A stretch of DNA of 20,909 nt from positions 1 to 20,909 of the forward strand of contig JWZX01002905.1 in NCBI GenBank assembly GCA_001275005.1, written 5' to 3'. Source of the stretch: Chrysochromulina tobinii (Eukaryota; Haptophyta; Prymnesiales; Chrysochromulinaceae). Of this stretch, positions 9,630 to 16,856 are shown in pieces. The stretch's first letter is position 1; every line of letters starts with the position of its first letter. A program made the translations under genes and the position numbers. The notes below the pieces were generated by a model. That model saw only the letters and a program-made list of their open reading frames with translations. It was not told the origin of the DNA and made no database searches.

Positions 9630-10670
9630 TCACTGCGGAACCTTGACGAGCAGTTTGCCCATGTTGGCGAGCTCGAAGCTCTTTGCAAGTGCCGCCGGCG
9701 CATCCTTGAAGTCGTACACATGGTCGATGGGCACCTTGAGCACGCCCTTCTCCACCATGCCTACCAGGACGTCGAGGTCCGACGCCATGGACTTCAGGAG
9801 AAAGACCTTGAACTTCACCTTGTCGTCTGCCGAGGGCTGCGTCGTGAAGTTGGCGATGGTCACGTAGTCACCGCCGGCCTTGAGCACGCCCGGGGCCTTT
9901 GCCCAATCTTCTTCGGAGCCCACCGCATCAAGGATCTGGTCGAAGTCCCGTCCAGCGAGGACTGTCGCCCAGTCGGCCTCCTTGTAGCAGATGGTTTCGT
10001 TAGCGCCGAGCTGCTTGAGGTAGTCGGCCTTCGAGGTGCCGTCCGCCATCGTCGCGGCGCTGCACGTCACGGTCACCGACACACCTGCGTTCTTCGCCAG
10101 TTGGATTGCGTACTGGCCCACCGCTGTTGAGCCTCCAAGGATGAGTAGCTTCTGACCGGAGGTCAGCTGCCCGAGCGGAGTGCCCGCGAAGCTCGTGGCG
10201 CAGCCAGTGAACAGGGCCTGATAGGCGGTGAGCCCAGCCAGCGGAAGGCCAGCGGCAATCTCCGCGGTCAGGGTTCCGCGCTTCGAGACGGTCTCTGCCA
10301 AGGCCACTGCGTACTGGGCAAGACCGCCGCATGGGCCAAGAGGTTTCCCGGCTCCACAGGTTTCCACCAAGCCAAGGTCGACGCACACCTCATCTCCCAC
10401 CGCAAGTGCCGTGACGCCAGCACCGACCGCACTAACGGTGCCGGAAATGTCGAAGCACGGCGTGTACGGGAAAGTTAGAGGGAACATGCCATCAAAGCCG
10501 CCTGAGAAGAGCTTCCAGTCGATCGGGTTGATGGCGCAGATCTCAACCTTGATGACCACTTGGCCGTCCTTTGCCACCGGGATCGGCACATCGTCCTTGA
10601 GCACGAGCTTTGAGATCGTGTCGCCCGGATTGCCGTCCACGCCATACGCAAGCGCCTGCCACGCAAGCAT
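9630..10670 (-). CDS. Zinc-independent quinone oxidoreductase-like MDR protein
   Basis: This is a medium-chain dehydrogenase/reductase of the zeta-crystallin, RTN4IP1 or plant envelope quinone oxidoreductase type. Such enzymes use NADPH to reduce quinones or reactive enones. The N-terminal GroES-like fold shows ICAINPIDWKLFSGGF and FPYTPCFDISGTVSAVG. PLAGLTAYQAL is typical of this branch. The Rossmann motif is GGSTAVGQYAIQLAK (starting at residue 179), followed by LDAVGSEE. The Cys ligands of zinc alcohol dehydrogenases are absent. I chose the ATG at 10670 (346 residues) because family similarity begins there. The frame stays open upstream to an ATG at 10778, which would add 36 residues without family similarity and leave only 8 bases after the protease stop codon. 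No intron is visible. The substrate cannot be inferred. Confidence 0.88.
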   Translation of the reverse strand: MLAWQALAYGVDGNPGDTISKLVLKDDVPIPVAKDGQVVIKVEICAINPIDWKLFSGGFDGMFPLTFPYTPCFDISGTVSAVGAGVTALAVGDEVCVDLGLVETCGAGKPLGPCGGLAQYAVALAETVSKRGTLTAEIAAGLPLAGLTAYQALFTGCATSFAGTPLGQLTSGQKLLILGGSTAVGQYAIQLAKNAGVSVTVTCSAATMADGTSKADYLKQLGANETICYKEADWATVLAGRDFDQILDAVGSEEDWAKAPGVLKAGGDYVTIANFTTQPSADDKVKFKVFLLKSMASDLDVLVGMVEKGVLKVPIDHVYDFKDAPAALAKSFELANMGKLLVKVPQ

Positions 10671-10786
10671 CGCGACGTCTAGAGCTCGGTTTCTTCTTGT
10701 TGATGACGTGTCCCGGACGTCGTCGACGCTGCGACAGCGTTGCAGGCCTGAGGAATTTTGAGGAATCATGGATGACACTTTGTACC

Positions 10787-13700
10787 TCAGACGGCATGCA
10801 ACCGATTGCTGCTAACGGCCGAGTTCGCGCCTCGCTGTCGGCTGCCCTTGAGCGGCGAGGGCTGTCCGCGGTTGCTACGGCTTCCGCCCGAAGCCCGCCC
10901 AGCACGTCCACCGGTGCCCACGCGCACGCGTGCAAATGTGTAGAACAGGCCCGCGCCCAGCGTGAGCAGCACGAGGGCCGCTGAGGCCGCACGTGCCGCG
11001 AGCAGGTGGGCCGCGCCAAAGCCGCCGGCGCCGCTGTCCTCCGCGCCTCTGCCATCGGGGGCGATGGAGCGCGCCATGGTCAGGTCGGCCGCGGACAGAT
11101 CGGGCAGGAAAGGCTCCGCGGCGGCATGCGGCCAATGGGCGAGCACACCAAACGGCTCGTCGGGTAGGGAGGACCATTCGGCACGGCCAAGGCCGACGGG
11201 TGCCGGGGTGAGGCCGAGGCGGGAGAGGAGGCATGCGGACGGATTGGCATCGTCGGCCGCGGCGGAGCGCGTATCGCCGTGCGCGCTGCTTAAAGTGGGC
11301 GCGCGTGCTGGCAGAGGCTCCGAGTCGCCGAGTGACTGCAAGAGGCGCAAGTGATCCGGAAAGAGCGCCGGGTCGCGACGACCGTCGCATGCAAAGGTGA
11401 GGAGCGCCTGGAGCAGCCACCAACACGGCGCGGAGCCCTGCTGTGCGGCGAGTGAGTCGACGCACTCCGAGTCGCCAAACATGACCAGTCGGCCAGCGCC
11501 CGGCGCGCGCGGTTGCAACAAGCCGAGGACCGGCACGTTGCGCCGCACGCGCATAAAGGGAAGCACGCCGGCGATTTTGGCACCCTCGTCTTGAAGGGAG
11601 GCAGCGCGCACGAGCCAGCCGCCCACAGGGAAGCGCACGATCTGTGCGGCGGAGGCGAGCTGCACAGCCAAGCCGCCAACGCTCAGATCGCCGCGCAGGA
11701 CAGCGTCGCCAAAAGCCACGCCAAACGGCGCGAGCAGCTCGTTGATCGCGGGCACGTTGGCGCCGCCCGTGACCGGGGTCCACCACGACTGCGCATGCCC
11801 AACGCGGCGCTCGCCGAGGAGCAGAGTTAGAGAAGGCCAGCAGACACACATAGGGGCTGTGGCGAGTTCACATCAAAGAAGCAATCAGGCGCAATCAGGC
11901 GCATCAGGCGGCGCACCTGCGAGTTCTCATCAAAGAAGCGAAGGGTCTTCATCACGGCGGGATTGTACCAGTCGGCGAGCACGATGAGGGACAGGCCGCG
12001 CTGCATCACGTCGTGACGCAGCTTGCGCGCCTGCAGTCGGGAGGGACAGCGAGGGGAGGGCAGTCGGGAGGGTGCTCACTAGGGCGATCAGGAGTGTAGT
12101 CGGCCTCGGGGCGGAAGAGGGGGCACCATGAACCATCATGAGCATTCAAGGGCAATTAGGGCGATTAGGGCGATTAGGGCAATTAGGGCAATTAGGGCAA
12201 TTAGGGCGATTCGGGGAGTAGTTGGCCTCCGAGTGGAAGAGGTCGAGTGAAAGAGGGGCGGTCCATCCATGGTCAACCATGTGCACTCGAGGGCTATGAG
12301 CAGCACTCGAGGGGCGATTCGGGGGCAAATGGGGGGCGATCACCTCGAGCGCGCCGTACTCGGCCTCCGAATCGACGAGCAGGAGTGCTCCGTACTGGGT
12401 CGCATTGAAGCATGTGAAGGCGCACCCAAGCGTCTCGACGTAATAGCCTTGCTCGCGCAGCCAAATGAAGAGATCGCGGTAATTGGTGTGAATGTGGTCC
12501 CCGGTCCAATCAAGCATTTCGTCAGTGACGGCGAGATTGTCGCGGGGGGAGTACGACGGAGGGTAGCGCACCGAGTGCGCCTGCTCACCGGCAAGAGCGA
12601 TGATCCGAGAGGCTCTCAGAGGGGTCCTCAACTGGGCCATCAGAGGGAGGCCATCGAGAGGGACCATCAGAGACATCAGAAAAGTCGTCAGAGGGGCCAT
12701 CAACACACATCAGCATAGTCCTCAGAGGGACCATCAGATGCAAGCACACCTGGTCCCAGAGGAGGCGCCGATGGCGCGCCGGGGTGGGCACCACGTGAGC
12801 CACCACCGGCACCGACACAGCCGAGGTGGCGCCCGCGTTCAGGCCGCCCACCGCCTTGAGCTCAAAGGTGATCACACCGTGGATCAGACCTTCAAAGGCG
12901 GCGGCCGCGCTCGTTGGGCGCAGCGCCACGCCGAGCGTCCCACCCCACGGCCAAAGCAGCTGCTGGTGCTCGAACGAAATCTCGAGAAGGGAGGCATGCG
13001 CCGCGATGCTCGTCGAGAAGACTGGAGCCCTCGAGAAGGAGGAGACGCGAGCCATCCCGTTGAGGACTGTCAGGTTGACGAGCGCGGGCAGCGCACCATG
13101 GTAGAGCGGTTGCGCGCACAACGGCCACATGTACCCGTCGCCCAGCACAGGCGCCCCCGTCGGTTGGCACGGCGACAGGTCGAGGGTGGGGGGTATCACC
13201 GATGCGTGCGGACGGTACTCGGTCACAAGCTGCGCCGCGTCGAGGGGCTCCGCTCGGCAGGGAGCGGGCGTGAGAAACCAGTGTATGACCATCAGAGGCC
13301 ATCAGAGGCCATCAGCGGAGGCGATTGGTAGCGCAATCAGAGGCCATCAGAGGTCATCAGAGGTCATCAGAGGTCATCAGAGGCCATCAGAGGCCATCAG
13401 AGGCCATCGGTGGAGGCGATGGGTAGCGCCCTCACCTGCGCCGCGCCGAGCAGATCCATGGTGCCCGCGCCTTGCTCGTACGCGGAGCGACGGTGCAGCC
13501 GGTGCGCCGACTCCACCAGCACCTGCTTGATGGCGCCGGGGTTGAGTAGCTGCCACCGACGCGGCTCTGGGACAATGCTGGCGAGCAGTGCGATGGCACC
13601 CGCGACCACCGGGCAGGCCACCGAAGTGCCTGAGAGAGTCCGGCACCCTCCCTGATGCGGCGACAGTAAAGTCAAGACAAGCCAAGTCAAGTCAAGTCAA

Positions 13701-15253
13701 GTGAGGACGTCCGGCAATGAGGCACATTTAGGGGCAACTAGGGGCACTCACCTGCAGCGACATGCCAAGCACATGCGTGCCGTAGGTGAGGACGTCCGGC
13801 TTGACGCGACCGTAACCGTCCGGGAGCTCCCACGAGGTCATCCCGCGAGAGGAGAAGTCCGCCAGACGCCCCTCGTCATCCACCCCACCCACGCCAATGA
13901 CGTCCGGCTGGTCGGCTGGATTCATCAAGGTTCCCCACATGGGGCCCGAATTCCCAATGCCGGAGACGATGACCACGTTGGCCGCGACCACCTCATCCAC
14001 CTGAAAGCATCAACGGCCGCTCGGCGAAGTCGGTGGCCATCGGTGGCAGTCGGAGGCAACCAGATGCCACCCGATGCCAATCGTGGCCACCAAGGAGGCG
14101 CCTAGTGGCCGTCAGGGAGGCACCGAGTGGCCACCAAGGAGGCACCTAGTAGCCATCAGGGAGGCACCTTTGGCCATCAGGGAGGCACCGAGTGGCCATC
14201 AGCCCACCTTGCGCATAAACGGCCGGTCGGCAAAGTCAGGGCCACCGATAGAGAGGTTGAGTACATGTACGCGCTTGAGCAGCGCGTAGTCAAATGCGTC
14301 CAAGAACCACGACGTGTACGACACCTGCTTCACAGATGAGCATGCCCTGAGGACAAGCCAGGAAGCGCACTCACACGACTCGTGCGCCCTCACCTGCTTC
14401 GAATTGAACACCTTGTAAATGTGGAGCGAGGCGTCAGGAGCGAGGCCGAGGCAGCCGGAGCGCGAGCCGATCACGCTCGCCACAAAGGTGCCGTGCCCGA
14501 CCTTATCATCCGAGTCCTCCTCGTCGGTCCAGTTTGTGCGCTCCTCGACGGCGAGCTGCGGCAAGCCGTGCCCCAGCCCCGTGTCGAAGACGGCCACGTG
14601 CACGCCCTTGCCCGTGTACCCGAGCCGCCACAGCGCCTCCGCGTGCAGCCTCGATGCCACCTGCGGGGAAGGCACGGCGCCGTGGTGAGCATTTGCATGC
14701 TGGGCGAGGAGGAGCACATGCCCTACGCGCATGCAGCCTTGACGTCACCTGCGGCGTGTGCTCCGAAGGCGCGGCGCCTGCCGGGTTGGTCGCCGTCCTC
14801 TTGGCGGTGGAAAGAGGATGCCGCGCGGTAGGGTCGCCACTGGAGGTCGCCGAGCACTCGGCTCGCTCCGTGGAGCCGCCTTGAGAGCAGTTGGCACAAG
14901 CCGGCGTTGGCGGCGGCCGTATGGTCGGAAGCATCCGTCGCCGCCACTTGCTGGATCGCCGGAAGCTCATACCGACGTTCAGGTGAGAGCCCAATCACGG
15001 CATCGAGCATGCGCAGCGCTGCAAGTGCGCGCGTGCGCTGCAACGGCAGCGTGAGGCGCATGTCGACCACAGCAAAGTTGCTCGCGCTAGGTGTGCGCCG
15101 GCGCACGACCGTCCACCAACCGTCGTGTGCGCACTCGAGCGTGTGCAGCGCGTCGTGGACAAGCTTTCGCGCTTCGTCGTGGGCGACGCGCGAGCGAAAC
15201 GAGATGATCACACGCTCGCGCGACGCGGCGTTAAGCGTCGACGGCTCCGACAT
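10787..15253 (-). CDS. MBTPS1: Site-1 protease (MBTPS1/SKI-1-like subtilase), about ten exons
   Basis: This is a Golgi/ER membrane-anchored subtilisin-like protease; in animals and plants it cuts membrane transcription factors (SREBP, ATF6 or bZIP type). Inferred exons: 15253-14973 and 14839-14749 (tentative junction), 14660-14394, 14324-14208, 14000-13752, 13651-13436, 13229-12750, 12580-12344, 12030-11917, 11788-10787. The product is about 1017 residues; human is 1052. Catalytic residues: Asp150 (VAVFDTGLG), His180 (VGHGTF), oxyanion Asn269 (GIGNSGP), Ser345 (LSGTSVACP). Spacings of 30, 89 and 76 match the human enzyme (31, 89, 76). Later S1P-specific blocks are [59 protein letters not shown] and [15 protein letters not shown]-terminal hydrophobic segment ([17 protein letters not shown]) is the expected anchor. 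The N-terminus lacks a signal peptide and is about 68 residues short, so a 5' exon may be missed. Confidence 0.94.
11789..11916 (-). other. 128-bp last intron of site-1 protease with a copied exon end
   Basis: Donor AACTCGCAG|GTGCGC and acceptor CATGCGCAG|TCGTGG; splicing joins FFDENSQ to [13 protein letters not shown] as in S1P. Plus-strand exon bases 11919-11939 recur in the intron at 11862-11882 with 20 of 21 matches, 57 bp away. GCAATCAGGC units fill the gap between the copies. Confidence 0.92.
12031..12343 (-). other. 313-bp intron of site-1 protease with exon-junction echoes
   Basis: Donor CTCGAG|GTGATC and acceptor GACTGCAG|GCGCGC; splicing joins AEYGALE to [23 protein letters not shown]. 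Exon bases 12356-12379 have diverged copies in the intron at 12218-12241 (19 of 24 match) and 12096-12119. The adjoining GGGCGATCA from the donor side also recurs near 12081. A 9-bp minisatellite fills the middle. Confidence 0.88.
12150..12212. repeat. GGGCRATTA 9-bp minisatellite inside an intron
   Basis: Seven consecutive 9-bp units GGGC(A/G)ATTA run without interruption; only the last unit ends in C. The array lies in the 313-bp site-1 protease intron. The string TTAGGG appears at unit borders by chance of the period. This is not a telomere array because the true unit is nine bases. Confidence 0.95.
12581..12749 (-). other. 169-bp intron of site-1 protease rich in CATCAGAGG-type units
   Basis: Donor GGGACCAG|GTGTGC and acceptor GTGAGCAG|GCGCAC; splicing joins RRLLWDQ to [16 protein letters not shown], matching RVLLWDQ-type sequence followed by LRYPPGYFPRDNL in S1P. 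The interior has scattered CATCAGAGGGAC and CATCAGAGG-like units (about 12638-12738). No length-matched junction duplication is evident in this intron. Confidence 0.9.
13230..13435 (-). other. 206-bp intron of site-1 protease with duplicated CAG junction
   Basis: The upstream exon ends CTCGGCGCGGCGCAG| and the intron ends CTCGACGCGGCGCAG|, matching 14 of 15 bases (13436-13450 and 13230-13244 on plus). The copies are 206 bp apart, exactly the intron length. Splicing gives [17 protein letters not shown], matching DLLRAYQILNSYKPQAS in the human enzyme. Confidence 0.92.
13290..13413. repeat. CATCAGAGGY 10-bp minisatellite inside an intron
   Basis: A 10-bp unit CATCAGAGG(C/T) is repeated, with about three units at 13290-13318 and about eight at 13335-13413. 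They are separated by a divergent duplicate of the donor-proximal stretch (GGAGGCGATTGGTAGCGC against GGAGGCGATGGGTAGCGC near the donor). It lies wholly within the site-1 protease intron at 13230-13435. Related units occur in the intron at 12581-12749 and in the SFI1-like intron. Confidence 0.93.
13652..13751 (-). other. 100-bp intron of site-1 protease with an exon-derived fragment
   Basis: Donor CTGCAG|GTGAGTG and acceptor GCATCAG|GGAGGG; splicing joins LGMSLQ to [14 protein letters not shown] as expected for S1P. The 15 bases GTGAGGACGTCCGGC from the upstream exon (13786-13800) recur exactly in the intron (13701-13715), 85 bp away. A pentamer run of GTCAA units (about 13671-13700) fills part of the remainder. 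Confidence 0.9.
14001..14207 (-). other. 207-bp intron of site-1 protease ending in a copy of the upstream exon end
   Basis: Donor CGCAAG|GTGGGC and acceptor CTTTCAG|GTGGATG. Plus-strand 14213-14237 (upstream exon end) and 14007-14031 (intron 3' end) agree at 22 of 25 bases, 206 bp apart, within one base of the intron length. The interior contains about five imperfect 21-23-bp tandem units of the type GGAGGCACCNAGTGGCCATC at about 14093-14201. Confidence 0.9.
14325..14393 (-). other. 69-bp, stop-free, frame-keeping intron of site-1 protease
   Basis: Donor GAAGCAG|GTGAGG and acceptor GAAGCAG|GTGTCG. The 10 bases GAAGCAGGTG are identical at both junctions and 69 bp apart, the intron length. 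The intron is a multiple of three with no stop, so retention would insert 23 residues between the catalytic His and oxyanion Asn. Removal restores the family spacing (89 residues, as in human), which supports splicing. Confidence 0.87.
14661..14748 (-). other. 88-bp intron of site-1 protease flanked by a duplicated junction
   Basis: Donor CCGCAG|GTGACGTCAAGG and acceptor CCGCAG|GTGGCATCGAGG (minus strand). The 27 bases starting at CCGCAG match at about 23 positions between the two junctions, with the copies 88 bp apart, equal to the intron length. Splicing gives [20 protein letters not shown], which aligns with RQVAQTLQADVLWQMGYTG in the human enzyme. Confidence 0.88.
14840..14972 (-). other. 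Tentative first intron (or frameshift) in the site-1 protease prodomain
   Basis: Upstream of 14973 the prodomain is read in one frame. The sequence ending HTPQ at the next donor needs another frame. A GT-AG intron with donor TCG|GTATGAG and acceptor CTCCAG|TGG (133 bp) restores frame in phase 2. A different donor (near 14897) or a single-base indel would also do so. The region skipped encodes an RRL motif reminiscent of S1P self-processing sites, which argues against simply discarding it. Confidence 0.35.
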
Positions 15254-16856
15254 GGGAGCCTTCTTCGAATCCTTTTTCGTCCGTCCCGCCGTGTTCGTTC
15301 ACAGGAAGGCACTTCTGACCATCCAGTTCGTCTCTAGAGAGATGGTTACCGCGTTCCAAACCCTTTTTGGTTCTCTGGCTCTTCACACACACGATTTGCC
15401 GCGTCTGTGCAGTCCTTCAACCGCGACGCCGGGCGTCCTGGGCCCTGGCGGCCACGCAGCGTCAGACTTCATGCCACAAAACAGCACCTTCCAACAGTTT
15501 TACAGGCGCGCCCCACTACCAACGCTCAACGCCGCAACTCTAGCGGCCCTCATCAATACCAACGACGAAAACTATCCTGCGCCGAGAGCATCGCATTCGA
15601 AGCCTTCTTCACGGCCTGCAGCGTCATCGTCGGTGCAACCTTCTGTCGATTCCACGCTGTCGACCGACGGTCCCGCGGTAGCACCTACGAGTGCCGAGCT
15701 AACACCAGTGAGCGACGACGTACCCACTGCGGCAGCTCCACCACCGTTGTGCCATCTGGGCGATCAGGCGAGCGACGCACCCGCAGCAGCTGAAGCAACA
15801 CCGTTGTGCCGCCTGGGCGCACGGCAGCCTGGCTGCATGCGCCGCTGCTGCATCAAGCGCAAGCGGAACGGGCCAGAGACGGACGACGAGGAGCAGTCGC
15901 AGGAAGAGGGCGGCCCGCCGGCGCCCGTGCACGCCCGCGTCGCGTCGCTACACTTTGGTCATAAGCCGCCCCCCGAGGAGCGCTTAAGGCCGAGCGGCGG
16001 CAACCACTTTGCGGCTTTCGGTGGCGGCAGATTTGGGGCTCGCCGACAGCAGGATGCGATCAATTTTGGCATTTCGCTCGCCTCCAACTTCAGCCCTGGC
16101 ACGGACCTTCGCGGCTTTGTCGCGATGGAGAAGTTGGACGGCGTGCGAGCGACCTGGGAGGTGGCGCGCGACCCGCCTTGCTTCCGCACGCGGCGCGGCA
16201 ACGAGCTCACGCCGCCGCCCTCGATGCTCGCTCTGCTGCCGCGCGACCTGCGGCTGGATGGTGAGCTATGGCTCGGCCGCGGCCGCTTCGAGCAGACATG
16301 GGCGGCGGTGCAGCGTCCTCAGGAGGCCACCTGGTCAGAGGTCAAGTTCATGGTCTTCGACGCGCCGGGGGCGCGTGGCGGCTTTGAGGAGCGGCTCGAG
16401 ACGGCGCGCGAGCGGCTCGGCCGAGGCGGCGCGTTCGCAGAGGCGACGAGCGATCGCGTGCAAGTCGTCGGGACAAGGGCGTGCGAGGACGTCACTACCA
16501 AGGAGGCGCTCCTCGAACATGTGTGCCAGCGCGGCGGAGAGGGCCTCATCCTGCGCCGTGCGTCCTCGCGCTTCGTCGCGGGGCACTCGCCCGACCTCTT
16601 CAAGTGCAAGCGGTGGCTGGACGCGGAAGCGAAGGTGCTCAAGTACCGTGCGAAAGGCAAGGACTCGCTGCGCTGTCAGGCGCTCGATTCGGGCGTCACC
16701 TTTGACCTCACTTGGAATCGTAGCACGGCGCCGCCGCCACCGGGGAGCATCGTCAGCTTCGCGTACCAATTAGGCCTTCAAGGCGGGCCCAGGTTCCCAA
16801 AATTTCTGCGCGAGCGCCCGGACCTGGAAGGCATGCTGGAGCGCACTGGATGCTGA
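15252..16856 (+). CDS. ATP-dependent DNA ligase, compact LigE-like core with long N-terminal extension
   Basis: This enzyme seals nicks in DNA with ATP through a lysyl-adenylate. From the ATG at 15252 the protein is 534 residues; in-frame ATGs at 15342 and 15471 would give 504 and 461. Catalytic core: adenylated Lys294 in EKLDGVRATW, RRGNEL, DGELWLGRGRFE (Asp336-Glu338), VKFMVFDAPG, GGEGLILRR (from 428), and LFKCKRWLDAEAKV (KCK 451-453). The C-terminal OB part ends with VSFAYQLGLQGGPRFPKFLRER, a form typical of small bacterial LigE-type ligases rather than eukaryotic LIG1. The N-terminal extension is low-complexity and has a basic KRKR stretch with acidic neighbours (nuclear-signal-like). It also has an FxxFY motif right after the third Met (MPQNSTFQQFYRR) that resembles a PCNA-binding box. 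Bacterial or viral ancestry of the core is inferred. No intron is visible. Confidence 0.92.
   Translation: MGAFFESFFVRPAVFVHRKALLTIQFVSREMVTAFQTLFGSLALHTHDLPRLCSPSTATPGVLGPGGHAASDFMPQNSTFQQFYRRAPLPTLNAATLAALINTNDENYPAPRASHSKPSSRPAASSSVQPSVDSTLSTDGPAVAPTSAELTPVSDDVPTAAAPPPLCHLGDQASDAPAAAEATPLCRLGARQPGCMRRCCIKRKRNGPETDDEEQSQEEGGPPAPVHARVASLHFGHKPPPEERLRPSGGNHFAAFGGGRFGARRQQDAINFGISLASNFSPGTDLRGFVAMEKLDGVRATWEVARDPPCFRTRRGNELTPPPSMLALLPRDLRLDGELWLGRGRFEQTWAAVQRPQEATWSEVKFMVFDAPGARGGFEERLETARERLGRGGAFAEATSDRVQVVGTRACEDVTTKEALLEHVCQRGGEGLILRRASSRFVAGHSPDLFKCKRWLDAEAKVLKYRAKGKDSLRCQALDSGVTFDLTWNRSTAPPPPGSIVSFAYQLGLQGGPRFPKFLRERPDLEGMLERTGC

Noticed and set aside
12150-12212. Interstitial telomere repeat (TTAGGG)
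   Set aside because: The true unit is the 9-mer GGGCRATTA; TTAGGG appears only across unit borders.
13290-13413. CRISPR-like array
   Set aside because: The units are contiguous 10-bp repeats without unique spacers, inside an intron of a eukaryotic gene.
14907-15251. N-terminal extension of the ligase frame up to an ATG at 14907
   Set aside because: This part is antisense to the protease prodomain exon, whose protein is recognisable. The ligase more likely starts at 15252 or later.
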